From positions 1 to 48,436 of the forward strand of contig UQWV01000007.1 of assembly GCA_900544845.1 (NCBI GenBank): 48,436 bases of DNA, in the 5' to 3' direction. Source of the DNA: an uncultured Collinsella sp. Lineage in GTDB: Bacteria > Actinomycetota > Coriobacteriia > Coriobacteriales > Coriobacteriaceae. The translations under genes were made by a program, and so were the position numbers. Positions within the stretch are counted from its first letter, which is position 1. Each line of letters starts with the position of its first letter. Below, piece after piece: positions 23,156-31,586 of this stretch. The notes below the pieces were generated by a model, which worked only from the letters and a program-made list of their open reading frames with translations, was not told where the DNA came from and searched no databases.

Positions 23156-25120
23156 TTAGTACATCTTTGCGCCGGCGGGGATGGAGGCGTCGAGCTGGAT
23201 CAGGTTGAGACGCTCCTCGCCCTCCTCCTCGTGGACAGCGCTGATCAGCATGCCGCAGCTGGGAATACCCATCATCTTGCGCGGAGGCAGGTTAGTGATG
23301 GCGAGCAAGGTCTTGCCGACCAGGTCCTCGGGCTCGTAATAAGCGTGAATACCGGAGAGGATGGTGCGGTCGGTACCGGTACCGTCGTCGAGCGTAAAGT
23401 TCAGCAGCTTCTTGGACTTCTTGACGGCCTCGCATGCCTTGACTTTCACAGCGCGGAAATCGCTCTTGGAGAAGGTATCGAAGTCGACGAACTCCTCAAA
23501 CAGCGGCTCAACGGCGATCTTGGAGTAATCGAGCGTGGGCTTAAGCGACTTTACGAACGGGCTCGCGGCGTTGCTGGCCTCGGCAGCCTTGGCGGCAGCG
23601 GCACCGGACTGGAAACCCTTCTCGGGCTTCATGTGCGGGAACAGCAGCACGTCGCGGATAGAAGCCTGGTTGGTAAGCAGCATGACCACGCGGTCGATAC
23701 CAATGCCAATGCCGCCCGCGGGAGGCATACCGTACTCGAGGGCGCGCACGTAGTCCTCGTCATACTCCATGGCCTCATCGTCGCCGCCGGCCTTCTCGGC
23801 CATCTGGGCAGCAAAGCGTTCAGCCTGGTCGACCGGGTCGTTGAGCTCGGAGAATGCGTTGGCGTACTCGTGGCCGGCAATGACCAGCTCAAAGCGGTGA
23901 GTCAAACGCGGGTCGTCCTCAAAGCGCTTGGCAAGCGGGCTGACCTCGATGGGGTAATCGCACACGAACGTGGGGTTGACGATGGTGTCCTCGCCCAGCT
24001 CATCGTAAATCTCGGCGATAATCTTGCCGGCGGTCCACTCGGGCTTAATCTCCAGGCCCTTCTCGCGCGCGGCGGCAGCAAGCTCCTCGACCGGCGTGTC
24101 GATGGTGACCTGCTTGCCGAGCACGTCGGAGACGATGTCGGTCATGGGACGGCTAGCCCAATCACCAGAAAGGTCGATGGTCTGGCCCTGGTACTCGATG
24201 ACCTCGGGGTTGCCGATGGCCTTGTTGGCAGCCTTAATGACACCCTGGGCGAGTGCCTTCATGCCCTCGAGGTCGGAGAAGGCACGGTAGGCCTCCATCG
24301 TGGTGAACTCGGGGTTGTGGGTGAGGTCCATGCCCTCGTTACGGAAGATGCGGCCGATCTCGAACACGCGCTCAAAACCACCGACAATGCAGCGCTTGAG
24401 GTGCAGCTCGGTGGCAATACGCAGGTAGCACTCCTGATCGAGCGCGTTGAAGTGCGTGATGAACGGCTTAGCCGTAGCGCCGCCCTGGATGGTCTGCAAG
24501 ATGGGGGTCTCGACCTCCATGTAGCCGTCGGACTCCATAAAGCGACGGAAGGTGGAGAGAATCTGCGAACGCTTACGGAAGGTCTCGCGAACGTCGTCGT
24601 TGGCGATCAGGTCGACGTAGCGCTGGCGATAGCGGGTCTCCTTGTCGGAAAGACCGTGGAACTTCTCGGGCAGCGGACGAACGGCCTTGGAAAGCAGGGT
24701 CGCGCTCTTAGGGGCAACGGAAAGCTGACCGCGCTGGGTGCGCACGACCACGCCGGTCACGCCCAGGATGTCGCCCAGGTCGAGGGCCTTGAGCGTATTC
24801 CAGGCAGCCTCGTCCATGTCGTTGATGCGGCAGAACAGCTGAATCTCGGCAGTCGCATCGCGCACGACGATGAACATGATCTTGCCCTGACCGCGCTTGG
24901 CGACCACACGGCCGGCGATCTTCACGACATCCTCGGTGTCCTCACCATCGGCAAGATCGGCGTACTTAGTCTCGATATCGGCGACGTAGTCCTCAAGCTC
25001 AGAGTGCTCAGGATAGGGGTTCTGGCCCGCCTCGAACAGGGCGGCGCGCTTGGCCAGGCGGGTGGCGCGCTCGTCGTTGAGCGTCGATGCCTGATCGGCG
25101 GCGTTCTGGTTCTCTGCCAT
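23156..25120 (-). CDS. lysS: Lysyl-tRNA synthetase (class II) with C-terminal tRNA-binding domain
   Basis: The 654-residue enzyme is about 150 residues longer than usual. Residues 1-140 form the OB-fold anticodon domain. The class II core includes FRNEGMDLTHNPEFTTMEAY (motif 2) and GGIGIGIDRVVMLL (motif 3). From about residue 544 (FVDFDTFSKSDFRAVKVKAC) to the end is an EMAP-II/Trbp111-type tRNA-binding domain with LPPRKMMGIPSCGML, as seen at the C-terminus of many MetRS. It should raise tRNA affinity. The start is supported by GAGGAG. greA lies upstream with a terminator-like hairpin between them. Confidence 0.93.
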   Translation of the reverse strand: MAENQNAADQASTLNDERATRLAKRAALFEAGQNPYPEHSELEDYVADIETKYADLADGEDTEDVVKIAGRVVAKRGQGKIMFIVVRDATAEIQLFCRINDMDEAAWNTLKALDLGDILGVTGVVVRTQRGQLSVAPKSATLLSKAVRPLPEKFHGLSDKETRYRQRYVDLIANDDVRETFRKRSQILSTFRRFMESDGYMEVETPILQTIQGGATAKPFITHFNALDQECYLRIATELHLKRCIVGGFERVFEIGRIFRNEGMDLTHNPEFTTMEAYRAFSDLEGMKALAQGVIKAANKAIGNPEVIEYQGQTIDLSGDWASRPMTDIVSDVLGKQVTIDTPVEELAAAAREKGLEIKPEWTAGKIIAEIYDELGEDTIVNPTFVCDYPIEVSPLAKRFEDDPRLTHRFELVIAGHEYANAFSELNDPVDQAERFAAQMAEKAGGDDEAMEYDEDYVRALEYGMPPAGGIGIGIDRVVMLLTNQASIRDVLLFPHMKPEKGFQSGAAAAKAAEASNAASPFVKSLKPTLDYSKIAVEPLFEEFVDFDTFSKSDFRAVKVKACEAVKKSKKLLNFTLDDGTGTDRTILSGIHAYYEPEDLVGKTLLAITNLPPRKMMGIPSCGMLISAVHEEEGEERLNLIQLDASIPAGAKMY

Positions 25121-25142
25121 AAGTTAGCTCCTCAAACTAAAA

Positions 25143-25171
25143 CGCTCCCCAGGATTCGGTCCCAGGGAGCG
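25143..25171 (-). terminator. Intrinsic terminator between greA and lysS
   Basis: CGCTCCC and GGGAGCG enclose a 15-nt loop. TTTTAGTTT follows on the minus strand. It ends greA transcription and lies 23 nt upstream of the lysS start, so any lysS transcript from greA must read through it. Confidence 0.75.
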
Positions 25172-25199
25172 AAAACATACCTTTACGCGGGACCGTGGT

Positions 25200-25670
25200 C
25201 TAGCGTGCGATCTTGGCGATGGTGTAGACGCGAGTCTTGCCGGAAGGCGTAACGACCTCGACGGAGTCGCCCTCGCCGTGACCGATGATGGCGTGACCGA
25301 CCGGAGACTCGTTGGAAATCTTGTGCTCGAGCGAGTTGGTCTCGGTGGTACCGACGAGCGTGACTTCCATGACCTCGCCGTTGGGATCAATCAGCGAAAC
25401 GGTGGAACCGATGGAGACGGTCAGGTCGCCCGTGGTGGCAGCAACCTGAGCGTTGGCGAGGATGGCCTGGATCTCGGCAATACGAGCGGCGTTCTGGGCC
25501 TGCTTGTCCTTAGCGGCGTCGTACTCGGAGTTCTCCGAAAGGTCGCCGAACGCGCGGGCTTCCTTGATGTCCTCGACGATCTCCTTGGCGTAATCGCCCT
25601 CACGCCAAGCGAGCTCCTCGACGAGCTTCTGGCGGCCCTCAGCGGTCAGTACGATCTGGCTTGCGTCCAT
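25200..25670 (-). CDS. greA: Transcription elongation factor GreA
   Basis: The 156-residue factor rescues backtracked RNA polymerase by stimulating transcript cleavage. The N-terminal coiled coil carries the acidic tip in GDLSENSEYDAAKDKQ (Asp and Glu). The C-terminal FKBP-like domain has ISNESPVGHAIIGHGEGD. The ATG at 25670 (MDASQIVLTAEG) is chosen because it has GGGGAGA upstream and fits the family. An in-frame ATG at 25700 would add ten residues. Confidence 0.94.
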   Translation of the reverse strand: MDASQIVLTAEGRQKLVEELAWREGDYAKEIVEDIKEARAFGDLSENSEYDAAKDKQAQNAARIAEIQAILANAQVAATTGDLTVSIGSTVSLIDPNGEVMEVTLVGTTETNSLEHKISNESPVGHAIIGHGEGDSVEVVTPSGKTRVYTIAKIAR

Positions 25671-25717
25671 ACGGATATCTCCCCAACTCTGATCAAACAA
25701 TCAACTGTCAACATAAC

Positions 25718-25751
25718 GAAAAAGACCGGCTAGCCTGCGGGCAAGCCGGTC
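25718..25751 (-). terminator. Intrinsic terminator of tatA
   Basis: GACCGGCT (25724-25731) and AGCCGGTC (25744-25751) form an 8-bp stem. TTTTTCGTT follows on the minus strand. It is 26 nt past the tatA stop codon. Confidence 0.85.
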
Positions 25752-25776
25752 AGGTGCTCACCCCAAAGGGATGGGA

Positions 25777-26052
25777 CTACTCTGCGTCCGCGTCGCTGTC
25801 CTCTGCCTGCTTCTTCTTGGCAGCAGCGAGCTTGGCCTCGAGCTCAGCGATCTCCTTGTCCTCCTCGGACTGCTCGACCACGACCTCCTCGGCCTGCTTG
25901 GTCTCGGCCTTATCGTCGCCCTCCATACCCTCACGGATATTCTTGACGGTAGAGCCGAGGGACTTGCCGAGCTTCGGCAGGTTCTTGGGCCCGAAGATAA
26001 TCAGGACAACGACGAGAATAATGATGAGCTCAGGAGCCCTCAGTCCAAACAT
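25777..26052 (-). CDS. tatA: Sec-independent protein translocase subunit TatA/TatB
   Basis: The 91-residue protein has one transmembrane helix (APELIIILVVVLIIFGPKN), the hinge motif FGPKNLPKLGKSLG, an amphipathic helix, and a highly charged C-terminal tail (Glu/Lys/Ala-rich). This fits TatA of the twin-arginine translocase. No tatC is in the window. The ATG at 26052 with GGAGG is chosen; a longer frame would run back into tRNA-Pro sequence. It is monocistronic, between two terminators. Confidence 0.88.
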   Translation of the reverse strand: MFGLRAPELIIILVVVLIIFGPKNLPKLGKSLGSTVKNIREGMEGDDKAETKQAEEVVVEQSEEDKEIAELEAKLAAAKKKQAEDSDADAE

Positions 26053-26125
26053 GTAGACCTCCACAATACAGCGAGACAAGCTCGAATGAGTATACCGCGG
26101 GTATCGCGGTATCACAACACTAGCT

Positions 26126-26154
26126 AAAAAAAGGGACCGCAAGAAGCGGTCCCT
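26126..26154 (-). terminator. Intrinsic terminator of tRNA-Pro
   Basis: AGGGACCGC and GCGGTCCCT make a perfect 9-bp stem with a 5-nt loop. A run of seven T follows on the minus strand. It lies 11 nt 3' of the tRNA. Confidence 0.9.
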
Positions 26155-26164
26155 CCTCATGCTC

Positions 26165-26241
26165 TGGTCGGGTTGACTGGATTTGAACCAGCGACCCCTG
26201 CGTCCCGAACGCAGTGCTCTACCAAACTGAGCCACAACCCG
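26165..26241 (-). tRNA. tRNA-Pro (anticodon CGG)
   Basis: The minus strand gives a 77-nt tRNA with acceptor stem CGGGTTG/CAACCCG, discriminator A and encoded CCA. The anticodon stem CTGCG/CGCAG holds loop TTCGGGA, so the anticodon is CGG (codon CCG, Pro). The T-arm GGTTCAAATCC is standard. Confidence 0.95.
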
Positions 26242-26290
26242 TTAGCTCGACTATAGTAACAAAGATTTTCGCCGCGTGCTAGAGAAATTT

Positions 26291-27187
26291 TTATTTCTTT
26301 GAAGCGTCGATTTGAACCGTGTTGGGAATAAGCTCAGTCGCGCAGGACCACCAGCCGTTTTGCTGGGCAGCGTCGGCAAGCCTTTCGGCCATGGCGGCGG
26401 TGCCGCAAATGGCAAACGAGCAGGCACCCGATCCGCACACATCTACAGCAACGGTGCCGTCCTGTTTACGCAGCCAATCGAGAACCGTTTGAATCTGCGG
26501 CTCCATCTGTGCGGAAATGACACCCAAGTTGTTATGGATGAGTGCATATGCCGTCTCGGCATCACCAGCACGCAAGGCAGAAGCTATCGCGCCGGGCTCG
26601 TCCGCAGGCACCGGGGCCTCGTCAAAACGTCGATAGGCTTCAATTGTCGAAACACTTGCCTCGCGCGGCTTGACCAACACGACGGGCGTTGCGGGCAGCG
26701 CGGGGTACTCAGTTGCCAGCACGTCTCCCCCACCTACGTAGAACGCAGGACTCGCGTGCAAAAAGAACGGGACGTCGGCACCAATGCCCCGCGCAATGTC
26801 GTCGAGCGCAGGGTCGGTGCGATCAATGCCCCAGAGCTCCGCCAAGGCGACAATGACCGCGGCCGCATCCGTCGAGGGGCCGCCCAAGCCGGCGCACAAT
26901 GGAATGCGCTTCTCAATCGTCACGCAGATGTTTGCCTCGCGACCATAATGCTCGGCCATAGCAATCGCAGCCCGATACGCCGTATTCTTTTGCATGGGAA
27001 AATCTGATGCTGGAACCGTCTGGACAGTCAGCGCCTGCGCCGGCGTGACCGTCACGGTATCGGAAAGACTGACGGCTGCCATCAGGGAATCGACCCTGTG
27101 GTAGCCGCGGTCATCGCGCTCGGTATGAACCCCCAGGTAGAGGTTAATCTTTGCCGGCGCGGAAAGGGTCAGGGACCAATCGGTCAC
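26291..27187 (-). CDS. ispE: 4-diphosphocytidyl-2-C-methyl-D-erythritol kinase
   Basis: The 298-residue GHMP-family kinase phosphorylates CDP-ME in the MEP pathway, between the IspD and IspF steps encoded elsewhere in this window. Motifs: APAKINLYLGV at the N-terminus and the ATP loop IPLCAGLGGPSTDAAAVI. The usual GLGGGSSDAA reads GLGGPSTDAA here, with Pro in place of a loop Gly and Thr for Ser. The start is GTG (27187), with GAGGAG overlapping the end of veg and a 2-nt gap, so it is co-translated with veg. Confidence 0.92.
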   Translation of the reverse strand: MTDWSLTLSAPAKINLYLGVHTERDDRGYHRVDSLMAAVSLSDTVTVTPAQALTVQTVPASDFPMQKNTAYRAAIAMAEHYGREANICVTIEKRIPLCAGLGGPSTDAAAVIVALAELWGIDRTDPALDDIARGIGADVPFFLHASPAFYVGGGDVLATEYPALPATPVVLVKPREASVSTIEAYRRFDEAPVPADEPGAIASALRAGDAETAYALIHNNLGVISAQMEPQIQTVLDWLRKQDGTVAVDVCGSGACSFAICGTAAMAERLADAAQQNGWWSCATELIPNTVQIDASKK

Positions 27188-27189
27188 CG

Positions 27190-27486
27190 CTAGTGCTCCT
27201 CGAGCTGATTGCCGAGCGGGGTAAAAATGTGCTCGCCGCTCTCGGGGTCGAACAGCTCGACCTGACCGGTGAGGACATCGATGTACTGGTAGGACTGACG
27301 CGACTTGCGGCCACGACGCTCGTCAACCTCGACGATAAAGACGGCGGGGTGCACGCTCTTGATGGTGCCCATGCGCTCGACGACGCGGGTGCGGCCCATG
27401 TTGGCCTTCACCTTAACGCGATCGCCCACCATATCGGTCAGCTTCTCGTGGATGTCGTCGACGTGATTGACTTCCATCTCTTCCAT
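27190..27486 (-). CDS. veg: Veg protein (DUF1021)
   Basis: The 98-residue small basic protein has the Veg signature: GDRVKVKANMGRTRVVERMG, and HPAVFIVEVDERRGRKSRQSYQY, an SH3-like fold. In Bacillus, Veg promotes biofilm formation; the role here is unknown. The start at 27486 is set by GGAGG 8 nt upstream. The veg-ispE neighbourhood is conserved with Bacillus. A good promoter lies at 27554-27583. Confidence 0.88.
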   Translation of the reverse strand: MEEMEVNHVDDIHEKLTDMVGDRVKVKANMGRTRVVERMGTIKSVHPAVFIVEVDERRGRKSRQSYQYIDVLTGQVELFDPESGEHIFTPLGNQLEEH

Positions 27487-27553
27487 GAACAGGGCCTCCA
27501 GAAGGTGCAATTCAAAAAGGGGATAATACCCCTAAGATAGACAAAACTCTAAT

Positions 27554-27583
27554 ACTATAGCACCCTGCTGCCGTCATACGCAA
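27554..27583 (-). promoter_or_regulatory. Candidate veg-ispE promoter
   Basis: On the minus strand TTGCGT (27578-27583) precedes TATAGT (27554-27559) by 18 nt, with an extended -10 TGC. A GGGG-ATAATA-CCCC hairpin follows in the leader. The match is better than for most promoters in the window. Confidence 0.55.
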
Positions 27584-27616
27584 GTAGCTTAAAAAGCCCG
27601 GTCCCAAATTGACTAC

Positions 27617-28063
27617 TTACAGACTATCGGTGTCCAAGACGATGGTGAACGGACCGTCGTTGACAAGATCGACTTTCATATCGGCGCCGAAGATGCCATG
27701 TGCTACTTGCTCGACGTCCTCGCGCACAAGCGTCAAGAAGTACTCGTAGAGCTCGTTGGCGACATCGGGGGCGCCGGCATCCGTAAACGACGGACGGCGG
27801 CCGTGGCGGCAGTCGGCAAACAGCGTGAACTGCGACACCACGAGCACCTCGCCGTCGACATCGGCAAGTGCCAGGTTGGTCTTGCCGTTCTCGTCCTCGT
27901 TGATACGCAGCCCGCGGAGCTTGCCCCACAGCTTGTCGGCCTCGGCACGCGTATCGCCATGGCCCACACCCAGCAGCACCAGGTAGCCGCGTCCAATGCG
28001 GCCCACGCACTCGCCGTCGACCGTCACGCCGGCGTTGAGCACGCGCTGCACCACCGCACGCAC
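27617..28063 (-). CDS. dtd: D-aminoacyl-tRNA deacylase
   Basis: The 148-residue enzyme removes D-amino acids from mischarged tRNA. It shows SQFTLFADCRHGRRPSF (the SQFTL active-site motif) and NDGPFTI, the family's Gly-Pro substrate gate. The start is GTG (28063), with GAGGAG overlapping the end of rdgB. It closes the murI-rph-rdgB-dtd series. Confidence 0.93.
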   Translation of the reverse strand: MRAVVQRVLNAGVTVDGECVGRIGRGYLVLLGVGHGDTRAEADKLWGKLRGLRINEDENGKTNLALADVDGEVLVVSQFTLFADCRHGRRPSFTDAGAPDVANELYEYFLTLVREDVEQVAHGIFGADMKVDLVNDGPFTIVLDTDSL

Positions 28064-28066
28064 GGT

Positions 28067-28708
28067 CTACTCCTCGCCCGTCAGCTTGGCGGACAGATGC
28101 TCGAGCGCGTGGAAACGATGGCTGATGGCGTTCTTCTCGTCCGCCGTCAGCTCGGCCATGGTCTTGCCCGGCGTGTCGACCGGCAGGAACAGCGGGTCGT
28201 AGCCAAAGCCGTGATCGCCGCGGCCCTCGTGTGCGATAGTGCCCTCGCAGGCGCCCTCACCATAGGTGACCAAACCGTCCGTGTCGATGAGCGCAACGAC
28301 GCTCATAAAGCGCGCGGTGCGATCCTCGTCGGCCACGCCTTCCAGGTTAACGAGCAGCTTGGCGTTGTTGGCGGCATCGTCGCCGTGCACGCCCGCATAG
28401 CGCGCGCTATACACGCCCGGCTCGCCGTCCAGGGCATCAACGACCAAGCCCGAATCGTCGGCAATGGCCATGAGCCCCGTCTCTTCGACCGCGGCTTGGG
28501 CCTTGATGATGGCGTTCTCCAAAAACGTCGTGCCGTTTTCCTCGGGGTCCTCAAAATCGCCCAGCTGGCCGAGCGCCACAAAGCGCACCTCGGGCATGAC
28601 CTTGCCCAAAATGGCCTCGATCTCGGTGAGCTTATGAGCGTTTCCAGTTGCCACGACGATGGTCGCCGCCGGGTCAAGGGTGTCGATGTCAATCTTCTCA
28701 AGTGCCAT
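28067..28708 (-). CDS. rdgB: XTP/dITP diphosphatase (non-canonical purine NTP pyrophosphatase)
   Basis: The 213-residue house-cleaning enzyme hydrolyses dITP, XTP and ITP. The nucleotide-binding motif ATGNAHKLTEI is near the N-terminus. ENGTTFLENAIIKA, ADDSGLVVDAL, GFGYDPLF and the C-terminal SHR complete the family set. It lies between rph and dtd, the usual order. The start at 28708 is preceded by AAGGAGG. Confidence 0.93.
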   Translation of the reverse strand: MALEKIDIDTLDPAATIVVATGNAHKLTEIEAILGKVMPEVRFVALGQLGDFEDPEENGTTFLENAIIKAQAAVEETGLMAIADDSGLVVDALDGEPGVYSARYAGVHGDDAANNAKLLVNLEGVADEDRTARFMSVVALIDTDGLVTYGEGACEGTIAHEGRGDHGFGYDPLFLPVDTPGKTMAELTADEKNAISHRFHALEHLSAKLTGEE

Positions 28709-28818
28709 GACTGGCCTCCTTGTCTCTATATCAATGCCGCGCCGAGGGCAACGAGGGCCTCCGCCTCTCCCCTCTCAATCAACGGCAGTCTTGTGTCTAG
28801 ACGTCTCCGCAAATAAAA

Positions 28819-28851
28819 CCTACCAAAATAAACCTGTCCCTTTTTGGCAGG
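28819..28851 (-). repeat. Hairpin with conserved GGGACAGGTTTA loop (REP-like)
   Basis: CCTGCCAAAA and TTTTGGTAGG (one mismatch) enclose minus-strand loop AGGGACAGGTTTA. It starts right at the end of the rph stop codon. The loop matches that of 21112-21140, while the stem sequence differs. Confidence 0.7.
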
Positions 28852-29577
28852 TTAGGCGAGGGCTTGGCGCTGAAGCTCGATGAGCTCGGCGATACCCTTG
28901 TCGCCCAGGTCGAGCAGAGCGTTGAGGCGTTTGCGGTCGAAGGGCGCCTGCTCGCCGGTACCCTGGAGCTCGATCATCTCACCGGTGTCGGTGGCGACGA
29001 GGTTCATGTCGACCTCGGCATGGCTGTCCTCGGAATAATCGAGGTCAAGCAGCGTATTGCCGTCGACAACGCCCATGGAGATGGCAGCCACCTGGCCGAT
29101 AAGCGGGATGCGCTCGATCTTGCCCGCCTCGACCCACATGGCGAGGGCGTCGTGCAGCGCCACCCAGGCGCCGGTGATGCTCGCTGTACGCGTGCCGCCA
29201 TCGGCCTGAATCACATCGCAGTCAACGGTGACGGTGTACTCTCCGAGCGCCTTCATGTTGACGACGGTACGCAGGCTGCGGCCAATGAGGCGCTCGATCT
29301 CCATGGAGCGACCCTTGCGGTTGGCGTGCTCGCGCTTGCAGCGCTTGCCGGTCGACGCCGGCAGCATGGCGTATTCCGCGGTCACCCAGCCGGCCTTAGC
29401 TCCTTTTCGCCAGCCCGGCACGCCCTCCTCGATAGTGGCGGCACACAGCACGCGCGTGTCGCCGAACTCGGCCAAACACGAGCCGTGGGCGTGCTTCATG
29501 ACACCACGGGTGAGCTTAACGGGGCGCAACTCGTTGGCGGCGCGACCGTTGGCGCGGTTGACCTGCATGTACTCCAT
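28852..29577 (-). CDS. rph: Ribonuclease PH
   Basis: The 241-residue phosphorolytic 3'-5' exoribonuclease trims tRNA 3' ends. Visible features are RPVKLTRGVMKHAHGSCL at the N-terminus, the RTAS phosphate-binding region (DGGTRTASITGA) and DLDYSEDSHAEVDMN with the metal-binding Asp residues. AAAGGA precedes the ATG. The three tRNAs in this window encode CCA, so Rph would act on their extra 3' nucleotides. Confidence 0.95.
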   Translation of the reverse strand: MEYMQVNRANGRAANELRPVKLTRGVMKHAHGSCLAEFGDTRVLCAATIEEGVPGWRKGAKAGWVTAEYAMLPASTGKRCKREHANRKGRSMEIERLIGRSLRTVVNMKALGEYTVTVDCDVIQADGGTRTASITGAWVALHDALAMWVEAGKIERIPLIGQVAAISMGVVDGNTLLDLDYSEDSHAEVDMNLVATDTGEMIELQGTGEQAPFDRKRLNALLDLGDKGIAELIELQRQALA

Positions 29578-29631
29578 AGAAATATCCTTTCGGCAAAAGA
29601 TGTGGCGAAGGCTTTGGCGGCTGCCTTACAT

Positions 29632-30516
29632 CTATTTCAGCTCATCGATATCGATGTGTTCGATGCTCTTGAGCGGCTGACCAAAGATAAAGCTGCCCGC
29701 CACCGCAAACTCGGCAATGTTATCGGCCGTCGTGGCAAAACGATGCTGCGGCTCGGCGGCGTCGCCCGCCAGCTGCTCGCGGCGCGTGAGGATATCGGTC
29801 AGCTCGCGCGTGGTCTCCTCGGCGGAACTCACGACGCGCACCCCAGGCCCCAGCGCATGCCGGATAGGTCCCACCAACAGCGGAAAATGCGTACAGCCGA
29901 GCACCACGGTATCGATACCGTGGTCGCGCAGCGGCTCAACCGTGGCACCCACCAGCGCACGCACGGCAGGCGTATCGAAGATGTCCTCGTTCTCAAGCCA
30001 CTGTTCCTGCAGATGTGCACCCGAGGCGAGCTCGTGTTCGACAACCTCGACAAAGCTCGAGGCAGGACAGCCGTATACATCGACGCCGGCATCTAGATCC
30101 TGAATGGCGCGCGTGTAGGCGCCCGAGCGAATGGTGAGGTTGGTGGCGAGCACGCCCACACGACGCGAGCGGGTGCTGTTGATTGCCGCACGGGCACCCG
30201 GCGCGATCACGCCGATCACGGGAACGTCGAGCACCTGCTGGGCCAGACGCAAGGCCGCAGCGGTCGCCGTGTTGCAGGCGATGACCATAATCTTGACGTC
30301 GTGCTTCGAAAGCCAACGACCCGCCTGCAACGCAAACGAGCGCACCTCATCCTCGGTGCGCGTGCCGTAGGGGCAGCGCTTGGTGTCGCCAAAGTAGTAG
30401 ACGGACTCGCGCGGCAGCGCCGTCGCGATGGCGCGCGCAACCGTCAGACCGCCCAAACCAGAATCGAACACGCCAATCGGGCGCGTGTCGCCTGCCGGAT
30501 TCTCGATATCGGACAT
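29632..30516 (-). CDS. murI: Glutamate racemase
   Basis: The 294-residue enzyme makes D-glutamate for peptidoglycan. IGVFDSGLGGLTVARAI, VIACNTATAAAL (first catalytic Cys) and VLGCTHFPLL (second catalytic Cys) are present. GAGG lies close before the ATG. It leads the murI-rph-rdgB-dtd group, downstream of a HAD phosphatase and murE. Confidence 0.94.
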   Translation of the reverse strand: MSDIENPAGDTRPIGVFDSGLGGLTVARAIATALPRESVYYFGDTKRCPYGTRTEDEVRSFALQAGRWLSKHDVKIMVIACNTATAAALRLAQQVLDVPVIGVIAPGARAAINSTRSRRVGVLATNLTIRSGAYTRAIQDLDAGVDVYGCPASSFVEVVEHELASGAHLQEQWLENEDIFDTPAVRALVGATVEPLRDHGIDTVVLGCTHFPLLVGPIRHALGPGVRVVSSAEETTRELTDILTRREQLAGDAAEPQHRFATTADNIAEFAVAGSFIFGQPLKSIEHIDIDELK

Positions 30517-30567
30517 TACCTCACCAGTCTCTCTCGAAAAGACATGTCCAAGTGCGGCGGCGCCGCG

Positions 30568-31479
30568 CTACGAACGCGCCGCGACCAGCAGCTCTGCCGT
30601 CGCCGCCCAACCGTCGACAATTTTGCCGCGCGTAACGAAAGCGTTCTCGCAAGCAGCCAGGAACTCGGGCGCGCCGGCGCTCGTCAGGCCATTCTCGACC
30701 AGGCAGAACGTGCCCACGTGATCGGCCATGTAGAAGTCGGACTCGGAATCGCCGAGCGCCAACGTCTCCTCGCGCTCGATCCCCAGGTGCTCGCAGAAGT
30801 GCGCAATGGCGACGCCCTTGTTGAGGCCCGCGGGGTTGATGTTGAATGCGCGACCGTCCTCGACGCGATCGAGCTCGAGCGTCGTCGGCTTGGACAGATG
30901 CGTCAGGTGACCGTTACAGGCCCACACCAGGCCGCAGCCGGCCTCGTCCAGGATGGCCTGGACCTCATTGTCGGGCACATCGCCGCGCATGCCGACGGTG
31001 ACCTCGCGGTACTTGTAGCCGGTCGACATGTCGTTGTGATACTCGATCTTGTGCGGCCAGCGGGCAAGGATCTTCTCGCACACGCCGGTCTGCTCGATCA
31101 CCTGGTGCGGAGTAAGGCCGCAGACGGGGTCGTAAGGCATGTCGCCGGTCAGATACTCCCAATCGTTGGCCTTGAGGTCGTACATAACCAGGCCGCCCAT
31201 CTCACCAATGTAGGAGTTGAGGCCGAGCACGCGCGCGTCCTCGTGGATCATGGTACGGTTGCGGCCCGAGGTGGGAACCACCTGAATGCCAGCACGAGCG
31301 AGCGCCACGACGGCCTCGACGAGTTTGGTCGAGGGGTTGCCGTCGTTGTCGCGCAGCAAGCACGAGCCGGGTGCAAGCATCGTGGCATCCAGGTCGGTAA
31401 AGACGTATTTGACCTTGGCCAAGCGCTCGCGCATCTCGCCCGAAAGCTCAGCGACGGTCGGCAGGGTATTGTGGGACAT
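30568..31479 (-). CDS. HAD-superfamily hydrolase, Cof-type (subfamily IIB)
   Basis: The 303-residue product has HAD motif I FTDLDATML (the second Asp followed by Ala rather than Gly), motif II PTSGRNR, and motif IV LALGDSESDFYM. A large C2-type cap lies between. The family dephosphorylates sugar phosphates or similar small metabolites; the substrate is not predictable. The ATG at 31479 with CGGAG is chosen over an in-frame ATG at 31521. It is between murE and murI on the same strand, so a role near cell-wall metabolism is possible but unproven. Confidence 0.83.
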   Translation of the reverse strand: MSHNTLPTVAELSGEMRERLAKVKYVFTDLDATMLAPGSCLLRDNDGNPSTKLVEAVVALARAGIQVVPTSGRNRTMIHEDARVLGLNSYIGEMGGLVMYDLKANDWEYLTGDMPYDPVCGLTPHQVIEQTGVCEKILARWPHKIEYHNDMSTGYKYREVTVGMRGDVPDNEVQAILDEAGCGLVWACNGHLTHLSKPTTLELDRVEDGRAFNINPAGLNKGVAIAHFCEHLGIEREETLALGDSESDFYMADHVGTFCLVENGLTSAGAPEFLAACENAFVTRGKIVDGWAATAELLVAARS

Positions 31480-31586
31480 GGTTACTCCGTTTACGTAGAA
31501 GGGTTTGGACTTGGACGGCATGTTTTGATTGAGGGAACACGCTTATGGCGACAGCGCACTCAGGGCGCCGCCGCCATCATGGTTCA

